From: an uncultured Lachnospiraceae bacterium
Lineage (GTDB): Bacteria > Bacillota > Clostridia > Lachnospirales > Lachnospiraceae
Assembly: GCA_910589265.1 (NCBI GenBank)
Contig: CAJUTQ010000103.1
Span: 1-64,000, forward strand
DNA: 64,000 nt
Direction of reading: 5' to 3'
Below the pieces are notes generated by a model. The model saw only the letters and a list, made by a program, of their open reading frames with translations, was not told where the DNA came from and ran no database searches. Shown piece by piece: positions 1 through 10,005 of the stretch. How positions within the stretch are numbered: the stretch's first letter is position 1; each line of letters starts with the position of its first letter. A program made the position numbers and the translations under genes.

Positions 1-231
1 AATGGCGCACTTGACGGAAACAGGGTAAAAGTATATCTGAAAAATTCCCTATATCCGCTTATGTATCTGTTTGGGAAAAACAGTATGCCCGATGTGGATA
101 ACCTGTTGACTTCATTTTATCAGCTAGACGATGAAGCAAGAAAGGAAGTAGTGGAAACGATACAGTTCAAATTACAGTATCACAAAGACAAAGAGCGGGC
201 AGAACAGGTAAAGCAAATAAAAGGTTGGTAA
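1..231 (+). CDS. C-terminal end of an unrecognised protein (partial)
   Basis: An open frame runs from the first base to a TAA at 229-231, giving 76 residues. They are charged and helix-rich, containing SFYQLDDEARKEVVET and ending in a K/Q/E-rich tail. I do not recognise the family. The style is loosely like the tail of a small HTH regulator or of an accessory-element protein, but this is only an impression. It is convergent with tuf and is followed by its own hairpin terminator. Confidence 0.55.
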   Translation, partial: NGALDGNRVKVYLKNSLYPLMYLFGKNSMPDVDNLLTSFYQLDDEARKEVVETIQFKLQYHKDKERAEQVKQIKGW

Positions 232-239
232 AAAGACAA

Positions 240-282
240 ACTCCGATGAAACATGGCACCATTTTCATCGGAGTTCTTTTTT
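240..282 (+). terminator. Rho-independent terminator of the partial gene
   Basis: An inverted repeat pairs ACTCCGATGAAA with TTTCATCGGAGT and is followed by CTTTTTT, nine bases after the stop of the partial gene. The loop and downstream flank carry GGCACC three times. Confidence 0.8.
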
Positions 283-330
283 ATGGCACCGTTTAGGCAC
301 CGTTTTACACATTTTCACTGTTGCAAAGTT

Positions 331-364
331 TCAAAAAGGGCTTCCCGATTTCTCGGAAAGCCCC
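331..364 (-). terminator. tuf terminator
   Basis: Read on the minus strand, GGGCTTTCC pairs with GGGAAGCCC and is followed by TTTTTGA, 23 bases beyond the tuf stop. It closes the str operon and faces the terminator of the convergent gene. Confidence 0.8.
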
Positions 365-386
365 ATAAAATCTAGCTTTTTACTAA

Positions 387-1580
387 TTACTCGATGATAG
401 TAGCCACACGACCAGAACCTACTGTACGTCCGCCCTCACGGATAGCGAATGTCAAACCTTGCTCCATAGCGATAGGATGAATCAATTCAATTGTCATCTC
501 TACGTTATCGCCAGGCATACACATTTCTGTACCATCTGGCAGATTACAAACACCTGTTACATCCGTTGTTCTGAAATAAAACTGAGGTCTGTAATTATTG
601 AAGAAAGGAGTGTGACGTCCTCCTTCATCTTTTGTTAATACATAAACCTGAGCTGTGAATTTTGTATGGCATTTGATAGAACCTGGTTTACAGAGAACCT
701 GTCCTCTTTCAATTTCCTCTCTCTTTATACCACGAAGAAGTGCTCCAATATTGTCTCCTGCCTGACCTTCATCAAGAAGTTTACGGAACATTTCAATACC
801 TGTAACGGTTGTTTTTGTAATTTCTTCTTTAATACCTACAATTTCTACTTCCTCATTTACATGAAGAACTCCACGCTCTACTCTACCAGTAGCAACGGTT
901 CCACGTCCAGTAATGGTGAATACGTCCTCTACAGGCATCAAGAATGGCTGATCTGTTGCTCTCTGTGGATCGGGCACCCACTCATCAACAGCTTTCATTA
1001 ACTCAAGAATTTTATCTCCCCACTCTCCTGAAGGATCTTCCAGAGCTTTTAAGGCAGAACCTTGAATTACAGGAGTATCATCTCCTGGAAATTCATATTC
1101 ACTTAACAAATCTCTGATTTCCATCTCTACTAATTCCAGAAGTTCTTCATCATCAACCATATCGCATTTGTTCATAAATACAACAATATATGGAACGCCT
1201 ACCTGACGGGAAAGCAAGATGTGCTCTTTTGTCTGAGCCATAACTCCATCTGTAGCTGCAACTACAAGAATAGCTCCATCCATCTGAGCTGCACCAGTAA
1301 TCATATTTTTAACATAGTCGGCATGTCCAGGACAGTCTACATGGGCATAATGTCTATTTTCTGTCTCATATTCTACATGGGCTGTAGAAATAGTAATTCC
1401 ACGCTCTCTTTCTTCAGGAGCTTTATCAATATTTTCAAATGCAACTGCTTCTCCAGTTCCTAATCTTTCATGAAGAGTCTTTGTAATAGCAGCTGTTAAA
1501 GTTGTCTTTCCATGGTCTACGTGACCAATCGTACCAATATTACAATGCGGCTTCGTTCTTTCAAATTTAGCTTTAGCCAT
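387..1580 (-). CDS. tuf: Elongation factor Tu
   Basis: GTPase that brings aminoacyl-tRNA to the ribosomal A site. At 397 residues it is the normal bacterial length. G1 GHVDHGKT lies near residue 19, DCPGH near 82 and NKCD near 137; the beta-barrel domains II and III follow, ending in GSGRVATIIE. The start has an AAGGAGG site (plus-strand cctcctt at about 1592). It is the last gene of rpsL-rpsG-fusA-tuf but lies 108 bases from fusA with its own promoter, so it can be expressed above the operon level. Nothing in the sequence looks damaged. Confidence 0.99.
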   Translation of the reverse strand: MAKAKFERTKPHCNIGTIGHVDHGKTTLTAAITKTLHERLGTGEAVAFENIDKAPEERERGITISTAHVEYETENRHYAHVDCPGHADYVKNMITGAAQMDGAILVVAATDGVMAQTKEHILLSRQVGVPYIVVFMNKCDMVDDEELLELVEMEIRDLLSEYEFPGDDTPVIQGSALKALEDPSGEWGDKILELMKAVDEWVPDPQRATDQPFLMPVEDVFTITGRGTVATGRVERGVLHVNEEVEIVGIKEEITKTTVTGIEMFRKLLDEGQAGDNIGALLRGIKREEIERGQVLCKPGSIKCHTKFTAQVYVLTKDEGGRHTPFFNNYRPQFYFRTTDVTGVCNLPDGTEMCMPGDNVEMTIELIHPIAMEQGLTFAIREGGRTVGSGRVATIIE

Positions 1581-1643
1581 TTTTGAAGTCCTCCTTTTAT
1601 TTGCGTTCTACGCTTTCTTAATTTTTGTTAACAAACTACTTTG

Positions 1644-1672
1644 ATTATATTTCATTATGATTACTTTTTCAA
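1644..1672 (-). promoter_or_regulatory. tuf promoter
   Basis: On the minus strand TTGAAA (1672-1667), a 17-base spacer and TATAAT (1649-1644) lie in the fusA-tuf gap, about 60 bases before the tuf start. It matches the sigma-A consensus and gives tuf independent transcription. Confidence 0.75.
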
Positions 1673-1688
1673 GTCATTTATACGAATT

Positions 1689-3806
1689 CTATTTGGATTT
1701 CGTCGCAAGGACTTTCTCTTGTACAGACTTGGGAACTGGCTCATATTTTTCAAAAAACATGGAATAATTTCCCCGTCCCTGGGTCCTTGAACGCAGGTCT
1801 GTAGCATATCCGAACATTTCGGCCAATGGCACATATCCTTTTACCATCTTGCCTCCTCCTACGTCGTCCATACCTTCAATTCGTCCTCTTCGAGAATTGA
1901 TGTCTCCAATAACATCTCCCATATATTCTTCTGGCATGGAAACCTCTACCTTCATTATTGGCTCCAAAAGCACTGGGGAAGCTTTGGACATTGCTTCTTT
2001 AAAGGCAAGGGAACCAGCGATATGAAATGCCATTTCACTTGAATCCACCTCATGATAGGAGCCATCGTATACTGTAGCGTGAACGCCCAGCACAGGAAAT
2101 CCTCCTAAAATGCCTGCCTTGGCTGCCTCCTCAATTCCTTCCCCTACTGCTGGAATGTATTCCTTTGGAATAGCTCCTCCCACAACTGTGGAATCAAATT
2201 TAAAGGTTTCTTCTGCATTAGCGTCCATAGGCTCAAAACGTACTTTACAATGTCCATATTGGCCCCTTCCTCCTGACTGCTTCGCATACTTGCTGTCCAC
2301 TTCCACAGATTTTGTGAATGTTTCTTTGTAAGCAACTTGAGGAGCGCCTACATTTGCTTCTACCTTAAATTCACGAAGGAGACGGTCTACGATAATCTCC
2401 AAGTGAAGCTCGCCCATCCCAGCAATAATAGTCTGTCCTGTTTCATGATCTGTGTGAGCTCGAAAGGTGGGATCCTCCTCTGCCAATTTTGCTAAAGATT
2501 CTCCTAGTTTTCCTTGGCCTGCTTTTGTCTTAGGTTCAATGGCAAGTTCAATAACTGGTTCTGGGAATTCCATTGACTCTAAAATAACAGGATTTTTTTC
2601 ATCGCATATAGTATCTCCTGTTGTTGTCAACTTAAAACCTACAGCTGCTGCAATATCCCCAGAGTATACTTTATCCAGTTCCTCCCTCTTATTTGCATGC
2701 ATTTGCAAAATACGCCCTACCCGCTCTTTTTTTCCTTTTGTGGCATTTAACACATAAGACCCAGAATTCATTGTTCCTGAGTAAACCCGGAAAAATGCCA
2801 GTTTTCCAACAAAGGGATCTGCCATAATCTTAAAGGCTAAGGCAGAAAATGGTTCTTCATCGGAGGAATGTCTCACAACCTCGTTGCCATCCCCATCAAT
2901 ACCCTCAATAGCAGGAATATCTACAGGAGAAGGCATATATTCCAGCACTGCATCAAGGAGTTTCTGCACCCCTTTATTCCTATAAGCGGAACCACAGCAT
3001 ACAGGGATTGCTCCACATTCACATGTTGCTTTTCTTAACACTTTTTTTAATTCTTCTTCTGAAGGTTCTTCACCCTCTAAATATTGCATCATTAAGTCAT
3101 CGTCTAATTCGCAGATCTTTTCCACTAATTCACTACGGTATAACTCTGCGTCATCTTTCATTTCATCAGGAATTTCAGTGACAGAAATGTCTTCCCCTTT
3201 TTCATCATTGTAAATATAAGCCTTCATCTCAAATAAATCAATGATTCCCTGAAACTCATCTTCTTTTCCAATGGGCAGTTGAATGCAAATTGCATTTTTC
3301 CCTAAGCGGGTTTTAATCTGATCGACAGCTCCATAGAAGTTTGCACCTAAAATATCCATCTTATTGATGAATGCCATTCTTGGCACATTATACGTATCAG
3401 CTTGACGCCAAACATTTTCTGACTGTGGCTCCACGCCTCCTTTTGCACAGAAGACGCCTACGGCGCCGTCCAGCACACGCAGAGAACGTTCCACCTCAAC
3501 AGTAAAATCAACGTGTCCAGGGGTGTCAATGATATTAATACGATGCTCACTTGCTTCTGGAGCCTCTTTAGTTTCCTTCTGCAAAGTCCAACGGCAGGTC
3601 GTTGCGGCTGATGTTATTGTGATACCTCTTTCCTGCTCCTGTTCCATCCAGTCCATAGTTGCAGTTCCTTCATGGGTATCACCAATTTTATAATTTACAC
3701 CGGTATAATATAAAATACGCTCTGTAAGTGTCGTCTTACCCGCATCAATATGAGCCATAATACCGATATTTCTCGTTCTCTCTAACGGATATTCTCTTCC
3801 AGCCAA
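1689..3806 (-). CDS. fusA: Elongation factor G
   Basis: Translocase GTPase that moves tRNA-mRNA through the ribosome and, with RRF, splits post-termination ribosomes. It has 705 residues, full length. The G1 motif AHIDAGKTT is near residue 18, DTPGHVDF near 94 and NKMD near 148; domains II to V follow, with the conserved GGRGQYGH region near 520. It starts 26 bases after rpsG in the str operon, with an AGGAGG-type site before the ATG. No unusual features are visible. Confidence 0.99.
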   Translation of the reverse strand: MAGREYPLERTRNIGIMAHIDAGKTTLTERILYYTGVNYKIGDTHEGTATMDWMEQEQERGITITSAATTCRWTLQKETKEAPEASEHRINIIDTPGHVDFTVEVERSLRVLDGAVGVFCAKGGVEPQSENVWRQADTYNVPRMAFINKMDILGANFYGAVDQIKTRLGKNAICIQLPIGKEDEFQGIIDLFEMKAYIYNDEKGEDISVTEIPDEMKDDAELYRSELVEKICELDDDLMMQYLEGEEPSEEELKKVLRKATCECGAIPVCCGSAYRNKGVQKLLDAVLEYMPSPVDIPAIEGIDGDGNEVVRHSSDEEPFSALAFKIMADPFVGKLAFFRVYSGTMNSGSYVLNATKGKKERVGRILQMHANKREELDKVYSGDIAAAVGFKLTTTGDTICDEKNPVILESMEFPEPVIELAIEPKTKAGQGKLGESLAKLAEEDPTFRAHTDHETGQTIIAGMGELHLEIIVDRLLREFKVEANVGAPQVAYKETFTKSVEVDSKYAKQSGGRGQYGHCKVRFEPMDANAEETFKFDSTVVGGAIPKEYIPAVGEGIEEAAKAGILGGFPVLGVHATVYDGSYHEVDSSEMAFHIAGSLAFKEAMSKASPVLLEPIMKVEVSMPEEYMGDVIGDINSRRGRIEGMDDVGGGKMVKGYVPLAEMFGYATDLRSRTQGRGNYSMFFEKYEPVPKSVQEKVLATKSK

Positions 3807-3832
3807 AGGTTTTTCCTCCTTCTAGTCTCTGA

Positions 3833-4303
3833 TTAGAAACGATAATGTGCAAAGGCTTTATTGGCCTCTGCCATCTTATGCATATCTTCTTTCTTTTTTA
3901 CAGATGCCCCTGTATTTTTTGATGCATCATATATTTCATTTGCTAATCTCTCTTCCATTGTCTTTTCCCCTCTTTTACGGGAATACAATGTAAGCCAGCG
4001 AAGTGCTAATGCCTGACGTCTGTCTGGTCTTACTTCAATAGGAACCTGATAAGTTGCCCCTCCAATACGTCTTGCCTTTACTTCCAGCACTGGCATAATA
4101 TTATTCATTGCTTCCTCAAATACTTCCAAGGCTGGCTTTTCTGCCTTGGCTTCCACTCTTTGGAAAGCTTTATATACGATCTTTTGGGCAATGCCTCTCT
4201 TACCATCTAACATAATGTTATTGATAAGTTTTGTCACTACTTTATTATCGTAAATAGGATCTGCTAACACATCTCTTTTTTGAACATGTCCTTTACGTGG
4301 CAC
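3833..4303 (-). CDS. rpsG: 30S ribosomal protein S7
   Basis: Primary 16S rRNA-binding protein that nucleates the 30S head. At 156 residues it is the standard length, beginning MPRKGHVQKRDVLADPIY and ending KMAEANKAFAHYRF, as expected for S7. It follows rpsL by about 150 bases and precedes fusA closely. In E. coli S7 autoregulates the str operon; a comparable site in the rpsL-rpsG gap cannot be confirmed by eye. Confidence 0.99.
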   Translation of the reverse strand: MPRKGHVQKRDVLADPIYDNKVVTKLINNIMLDGKRGIAQKIVYKAFQRVEAKAEKPALEVFEEAMNNIMPVLEVKARRIGGATYQVPIEVRPDRRQALALRWLTLYSRKRGEKTMEERLANEIYDASKNTGASVKKKEDMHKMAEANKAFAHYRF

Positions 4304-4454
4304 GGTTCTTCCCTCCTTAATAACATGATTAATTCATCGGTACTCACATCTCCTTATGTGTTCGTGCGGATTATATTTAAACGAAAATGAACCCAACACT
4401 TACCATAGTCTATTTGTGATACACGGACAGCTGCCAGCTGTCTTGTACGATTCC

Positions 4455-4877
4455 TTATTTTTTAGCGTCCTTTGGTCTCTTAGCCCCATACTTGGAACGG
4501 GCTTGTTTCCTGTTGGCAACACCGGCGGTATCCAAAGTCCCCCTTATTACATGGTACCTTGTACCTGGTAAATCTTTTACCCTTCCGCCTCTGATCAGGA
4601 CAACGCTGTGCTCCTGTAGGTTGTGGCCTTCCCCTGGGATATAGCTGGTCACTTCAATTCCATTGGAGAGACGAACCCTGGCAATTTTTCTAAGAGCTGA
4701 GTTAGGCTTTTTAGGAGTGGCTGTCTTGACAGCAGTGCAAACCCCTCTTTTTTGAGGAGAGGCTGTATTTGTGCTCCTCTTTTTTAAGGAATTAAATCCT
4801 TTTAAAAGGGCAGGCGCTGTGCTTTTCTTCACTGTTGTCTGTCTTCCTTTTCTCACTAACTGGTTAAATGTTGGCAT
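4455..4877 (-). CDS. rpsL: 30S ribosomal protein S12
   Basis: Decoding-centre ribosomal protein of 140 residues. The conserved PTFNQLVRKGR start, the TPKKPNSALRKIARVRL segment and the IPGEGHNLQEHS loop are present. The lysine of TPKKPNS, the classic streptomycin-resistance position (K43 in E. coli), is wild type here. It is the first gene of the str operon, preceded by AAAGAGGTG and a strong promoter. The extra bases between Q and EHS show no insertion relative to other Clostridia. Confidence 0.99.
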   Translation of the reverse strand: MPTFNQLVRKGRQTTVKKSTAPALLKGFNSLKKRSTNTASPQKRGVCTAVKTATPKKPNSALRKIARVRLSNGIEVTSYIPGEGHNLQEHSVVLIRGGRVKDLPGTRYHVIRGTLDTAGVANRKQARSKYGAKRPKDAKK

Positions 4878-4966
4878 TCTTTTTCACCTCTTTCTTTTAT
4901 TTTAACATAGACTACATACAGCATAAAACAAAAGACATAACTCCCTTATTTTATACATGCTAAATT

Positions 4967-4995
4967 AGTATAGCCCTGAACAAGACATATGTCAA
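4967..4995 (-). promoter_or_regulatory. str operon (rpsL) promoter
   Basis: Perfect minus-strand TTGACA (4995-4990), 17-base spacer and TATACT (4972-4967), with the rpsL start about 85 bases downstream. This separates str transcription from rpoBC, which ends at its own terminator upstream. Confidence 0.85.
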
Positions 4996-5772
4996 GGGTT
5001 TATTGTGAAAAGAAAGTAATAAAAATACACGAAGATGGGAACTGATAAATAAGTCCGAATATATTCCAGGCAAAATAGTAATGGGCAGTGTTTTATGATA
5101 TGGTATAATAAATTTTTAAAGACATTGAAAAAAGATATGGAAAAATAACTTGAAAATATGATTGGTCAAACGACAGCTTTTAATCCTCAATTTTCTTCAC
5201 TTGGTTTTCGTGCATATTATAGACTATACAAATAAGTTTCTTTTTGAAGATAGACTTTTTATTATAATTATGTTTTATGTCACACATTAGAATAAAGGAT
5301 AGGAACGTGTTACAAGGGAAATGAAAACTCTTTATTTACACAATTTGGCTAATGACAAATGATGAAAAATTTTCACAAGCTATTTTGACCATCTTTTAGG
5401 CAAAACAAATAATTATGTTGGTAATCCCCAGACTTCTAGCCCTTCCCCGTTCATTCTTTAAGAAAGTACAATCCCTTACAGACATCTGTAACGAAAACTG
5501 TTTACTCTACGACATAAGAAAGAGGACTTTACAAAAAGCAAGAATGTTTTCCCAGATTTTCAAATCAAGTTTTAAGGTAAGGGACAAATATCCATGATTG
5601 ATATCAAAGATATATCTGTAAGAGGCTATGATAGATGTGCATAATACAAAGTTGAAGATTACAAGTATGAAGAGAATGTAATCATACTCCTAGGATATTC
5701 TAATTTAAAAATTAAAAAAGCTTACGCCCTAAATTCCAATTTATTGAGAAGATTATGAGAAAAGAGGTATAC
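4996..5772. other. AT-rich intergenic region without a supported gene
   Basis: About 780 AT-rich bases between the rpsL promoter and the PH-like gene. Short open frames exist but none has a ribosome binding site with a recognisable product. A stretch near 5660-5755 reads KYEENVIILLGYSNLKIKKAYAL in one frame ahead of a stop and could be coding debris, but I cannot assign it. Confidence 0.5.
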
Positions 5773-6099
5773 ATGGGAAAATTTCAATTACAAGCAAATG
5801 AAACTTTAATAGGCTTTGGTATGATGGCATATGAGTACCATCGTTCCATAACAAGGGCTCCAACCAGGGGAACTATATATGTGACAACCCAGCGAGTATG
5901 TTATTATGAATCGTGGAGTGGAATAGTCTATATAGACTTATCTTTATCAGAAATAAAAGGATATAATGCAAAGCGCCTCTTGTTTATTACCTACGTTTAC
6001 ATATACGACAAAAACAACAAGTGTTATACCTTTTCTGGCTTTCCTGCAAAAAAACTGCAAATCTGGCTGAAACAGATTGGAATAAGAAAGCTTTCATAA
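5773..6099 (+). CDS. Small PH/GRAM-like domain protein
   Basis: A 108-residue protein with alternating beta strands: FQLQANETLIGFGMMAYEY, RGTIYVTTQRVCYYE and IDLSLSEIKGYNAKR, then a C-terminal helix KKLQIWLKQIG. The pattern 'threshold strand, TTQR turn, aromatic strand' resembles bacterial PH or GRAM domains, which are membrane- or protein-binding folds of unknown specific role. I chose ATG 5773 over the ATG at 5755 because AAAAGAGG lies at the right distance before it. It sits alone and opposite in strand between rpoC and rpsL, where most relatives have no gene. Confidence 0.6.
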   Translation: MGKFQLQANETLIGFGMMAYEYHRSITRAPTRGTIYVTTQRVCYYESWSGIVYIDLSLSEIKGYNAKRLLFITYVYIYDKNNKCYTFSGFPAKKLQIWLKQIGIRKLS

Positions 6100-6172
6100 C
6101 CTCTCCTTTGCTGGTCAGATGGTAAAGATTGTTATGCCCTATCGTTTTGTCCATAAACTATTACACACAAGA

Positions 6173-6212
6173 AAAGACGGTACAGCCCTTACAATTGGGC
6201 TATACCGTCTTA
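6173..6212 (-). terminator. rpoC terminator
   Basis: AAGACGGTA-AGCCC pairs with GGGCT-TACCGTCTT (one bulge each side), followed on the minus strand by TTTTCTT. It lies 45 bases after the rpoC stop. Confidence 0.85.
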
Positions 6213-6256
6213 CATATGATTTCTGGAAAATCTATACCTTCCATGGTTCCTCTTCT

Positions 6257-9200
6257 TTATTCTTCCATAAGTGTGACTAGCTCTTCCTCGGAAGTTTCCT
6301 CTTCTTCACCTTGAGCTTCTTCTTCTGCCTCTATTATTTCAGCTTCTTCTAAAAAATCTTCGGATAAATAAAGTTCATCCTCTTCTTCCATGTCTGTATC
6401 CAGCTTCACTGTGCGGTATCTCTTCATTCCTGTACCTGCTGGTATGAGTTTACCAATGATAACATTTTCCTTCAATCCAATGAGGGGATCTGCCTTTCCT
6501 TTAATGGCAGCCTCTGTCAGCACCTTGGTCGTTTCCTGGAAAGAAGCGGCTGATAAGAAGGAATTCGTTGCCAGGGAAGCCTTTGTAATTCCCAGCATTA
6601 CCTGTTTTCCTTCTGCTGGTTCTTTTCCTTCCGAAATTAACATATCATTCATATCTTCATATTCCAACACATCTACCAAAGTTCCTGGTAAGAATTCCGC
6701 ATCCCCATTATTTTCTATTCGGATTTTCTTTAACATTTGGCGCACAATGACTTCAATATGTTTGTCATTGATTTCCACACCTTGAAGTCGGTACACCCTT
6801 TGAACTTCCTGAATCATATAATCTTGTACTGCTCTTACCCCTTTGATTTTTAATATGTCGTGGGGGTTTACACTTCCTTCTGTAAGCTCATCGCCTGCCT
6901 CCAACACATCTCCATCCATTATTTTGATTCTGGATCCATAAGGAATCAAATAGGTCTTCGATTCTCCTGTCTCATTGTCTGTAACAATAATCTCTCTCTT
7001 TTTCTTTGTGTCTTTGATAACTGCCACACCTGGAATTTCTGAGATAATAGCAAGTCCTTTTGGCTTTCTCGCCTCAAAAAGCTCTTCTACACGAGGAAGA
7101 CCTTGGGTAATATCGTCTCCAGCAACCCCTCCTGTATGGAAAGTACGCATTGTAAGCTGGGTTCCTGGCTCCCCAATGGATTGGGCGGCAATGATTCCTA
7201 CAGCCTCGCCAACCTGTACTGCCTCACCTGTTGCCATATTTGCCCCATAACATTTGGCACAAATACCAATGTGAGACTTACAGGTCAAGATCGTACGTAT
7301 TTTTACTTTCTCAATAAGATTGCCGTCTTCTTCCACCCCTGTCTCCACCACTCTTGCAGCCCTTCTTGGGGTTATCATATGGTTTGCTTTTACAATGAGA
7401 TTGCCGTCTTTATCATAAATATCTTCGCAAGTATATCTGCCGGTAATTCGATCCTGAAGACTTTCAATTTCTTCTTTTCCGTCCATAAATGCTTTTACAT
7501 ACATTCCTGGGGGCTCCTCTCCTTCACAGCAGTCCACTTCTCTAATAATGAGATCTTGAGAAACGTCTACAAGACGTCTTGTCAAATACCCAGAATCAGC
7601 TGTACGCAGAGCAGTATCCGATAACCCCTTTCTTGCTCCATGGGCGGACATAAAGTATTCCAGTACGTCTAGTCCTTCTCTAAAGTTGGATTTAATAGGG
7701 AGCTCAATCGTACGGCCTGTAGTATCTGCCATCAATCCCCTCATGCCAGCCAGCTGCTTAATCTGCTTGTCAGAACCTCTGGCTCCTGAGTCAGCCATCA
7801 TATAAATATTATTATATTTATCTAAACCGGAAAGGAGGGCATCTGTCAGCTCATCGTCTGTTTCTTTCCAAGTCTCAATTACTTCTTTATATCGTTCTTC
7901 TTCTGTAATTAATCCTCTCTTGAAGTTCCTTGTTATCTTATCTACTGTATCCTGGGCTTGTGCAATGAGCTCTGGCTTTTTCGCTGGAACGGTCATGTCT
8001 GAGATGGATACAGTCATGGCTGCTCTTGTAGAATACTTGTATCCCATTGCCTTAATGTCATCCAGCACTTCTGCTGTCTTCGTGGCCCCATGAGTATTTA
8101 TAACTTTCTCCAAAATTTGTTTTAGCCCTTTTTTGCCTACATGGAAATCCACTTCCAGCTTCAAAGCATTTTCAGGAATGGTTCGGTCTATAAATCCTAA
8201 ATCTTGGGATAAAATTTCATTAAAAATAAAGCGGCCTAAGGTGGATTCTATAATATCAGAAATCGTCTGGCCATTTGCCAAAGTTTTTGACATCCGAACT
8301 TTAATTTTACTATGAAGGGTAATGCTCCCATTTTCATAAGCTAAAATAGCCTCATTCACATTTTTAAAGGATTTTCCTTCCCCCATTGCCCCTGGTCTTT
8401 CCTGAGTCAAATAATAAATGCCAAGTACCATATCCTGGGAAGGAACTGCCACTGGGCCTCCATCAGAAGGTTTTAATAAATTGTTAGGCGATAAGAGAAG
8501 GAAGCGGCACTCCGCCTGAGCTTCTACAGATAGAGGAAGATGAACCGCCATCTGATCTCCATCAAAATCCGCATTGTAAGCTGTACAAACAAGGGGATGG
8601 AGTTTAATAGCTTTACCTTCCACTAAAATAGGTTCAAAAGCCTGAATGCCTAAACGGTGCAATGTAGGCGCCCTGTTTAACATGACAGGATGCTCTTTAA
8701 TCACATCCTCCAGCACATCCCAAACTTCTGGTTTTAATCGCTCAACCATCTTTTTTGCACTTTTAATATTATGGGCTGTTCCCTTTCCTACCAATTCCTT
8801 CATAACAAAAGGCTTGAACAGCTCAATAGCCATCTCCTTTGGCAGTCCGCACTGATAAATCTTTAATTCCGGACCTACTACAATAACAGAACGGCCTGAG
8901 TAATCCACTCTTTTTCCTAATAAGTTTTGACGGAAACGTCCTGATTTTCCTTTTAGCATATCAGATAATGATTTCAGTGCCCTGTTTCCTGGCCCTGTTA
9001 CCGGCCTTCCCCTTCTTCCATTATCAATAAGGGCATCCACTGCTTCCTGCAGCATCCTCTTTTCGTTTCTCACAATTATATCCGGCGCTCCTAATTCCAG
9101 CAGCCGGTTTAGACGATTATTTCTGTTAATAATCCTTCTATATAAATCGTTTAAATCCGATGTGGCAAAACGGCCTCCATCTAGCTGTACCATAGGGCGC

Positions 9201-9934
9201 AGATCAGGGGGAATGACAGGAATCACATCCATAATCATCCATTCTGGCCGGTTTCCAGAACCTCTGAACGCTTCTACTACTTCCAGTCTTTTAATAATTC
9301 TGGCTCTTTTTTGTCCAGTGGCATCCTTTAATCCTTGCTTTAACTCTGCGGTCTCAGACTCCAAATCAATGGCCTTTAGAAGCTCTTTAATCGCTTCTGC
9401 CCCCATCCCTGTGCGAAAACCGCTGCCCCACTGTTCTCTCGCATCTTGGTATTCTTTTTCTGACAGTACTTGTTTATACTGTAAGTCTGTATCTCCCTTA
9501 TCCAGTACAATGTAGGAGGCAAAATACAGCACCTTCTCCAATGTTCTTGGAGACAAATCCAATATGAGTCCCATGCGGCTTGGTATACCTTTGAAATACC
9601 AAATGTGGGATACGGGAGCCGCCAGCTCAATATGCCCCATACGTTCCCTTCGTACATTGGCTTTTGTCACTTCCACGCCACAGCGATCACAGACAACGCC
9701 TTTATAACGGATCTTTTTATATTTTCCGCAATGGCACTCCCAGTCTTTACTTGGTCCAAAAATTCTCTCGCAGAATAAACCTTCCTTCTCTGGCTTTAAC
9801 GTCCTATAATTGATCGTCTCTGGCTTTTTCACTTCTCCCCTAGACCACTCTCTAATTTTCTCTGGAGAAGCCAACCCAATTTTAATTTGGTCGAAAGTCA
9901 TTGGCTGATACGGTTCTTGCTTCATTTCTGGCAT
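6257..9934 (-). CDS. rpoC: RNA polymerase beta' subunit
   Basis: Largest subunit of RNA polymerase, 1225 residues, within the usual Clostridia size. The N-terminal zinc finger CHCGKYKKIRYKGVVCDRC is near residue 70. The catalytic NADFDGDQMAVH is near 455. The trigger-loop and bridge-helix region, with the second zinc site CEGEEP...CKSHIGICAKCYG, is near 800-905. A typically acidic tail (EEDELYLSEDFLEEAE) closes the protein. It begins 70 bases after rpoB with AAAGGAG before ATG, and ends at a strong terminator. Confidence 0.99.
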   Translation of the reverse strand: MPEMKQEPYQPMTFDQIKIGLASPEKIREWSRGEVKKPETINYRTLKPEKEGLFCERIFGPSKDWECHCGKYKKIRYKGVVCDRCGVEVTKANVRRERMGHIELAAPVSHIWYFKGIPSRMGLILDLSPRTLEKVLYFASYIVLDKGDTDLQYKQVLSEKEYQDAREQWGSGFRTGMGAEAIKELLKAIDLESETAELKQGLKDATGQKRARIIKRLEVVEAFRGSGNRPEWMIMDVIPVIPPDLRPMVQLDGGRFATSDLNDLYRRIINRNNRLNRLLELGAPDIIVRNEKRMLQEAVDALIDNGRRGRPVTGPGNRALKSLSDMLKGKSGRFRQNLLGKRVDYSGRSVIVVGPELKIYQCGLPKEMAIELFKPFVMKELVGKGTAHNIKSAKKMVERLKPEVWDVLEDVIKEHPVMLNRAPTLHRLGIQAFEPILVEGKAIKLHPLVCTAYNADFDGDQMAVHLPLSVEAQAECRFLLLSPNNLLKPSDGGPVAVPSQDMVLGIYYLTQERPGAMGEGKSFKNVNEAILAYENGSITLHSKIKVRMSKTLANGQTISDIIESTLGRFIFNEILSQDLGFIDRTIPENALKLEVDFHVGKKGLKQILEKVINTHGATKTAEVLDDIKAMGYKYSTRAAMTVSISDMTVPAKKPELIAQAQDTVDKITRNFKRGLITEEERYKEVIETWKETDDELTDALLSGLDKYNNIYMMADSGARGSDKQIKQLAGMRGLMADTTGRTIELPIKSNFREGLDVLEYFMSAHGARKGLSDTALRTADSGYLTRRLVDVSQDLIIREVDCCEGEEPPGMYVKAFMDGKEEIESLQDRITGRYTCEDIYDKDGNLIVKANHMITPRRAARVVETGVEEDGNLIEKVKIRTILTCKSHIGICAKCYGANMATGEAVQVGEAVGIIAAQSIGEPGTQLTMRTFHTGGVAGDDITQGLPRVEELFEARKPKGLAIISEIPGVAVIKDTKKKREIIVTDNETGESKTYLIPYGSRIKIMDGDVLEAGDELTEGSVNPHDILKIKGVRAVQDYMIQEVQRVYRLQGVEINDKHIEVIVRQMLKKIRIENNGDAEFLPGTLVDVLEYEDMNDMLISEGKEPAEGKQVMLGITKASLATNSFLSAASFQETTKVLTEAAIKGKADPLIGLKENVIIGKLIPAGTGMKRYRTVKLDTDMEEEDELYLSEDFLEEAEIIEAEEEAQGEEEETSEEELVTLMEE

Positions 9935-10005
9935 ATATGGTACTCCTTTCCTATTGACTATCTTGACAGGCCATTATGATAACCTTTCTACTGTGCGTCC
10001 TGCCG

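Noticed and set aside
5415..5597. 60-codon frame in the rpsL upstream gap
   Set aside because: No ribosome site, no recognisable protein pattern, AT-rich background.
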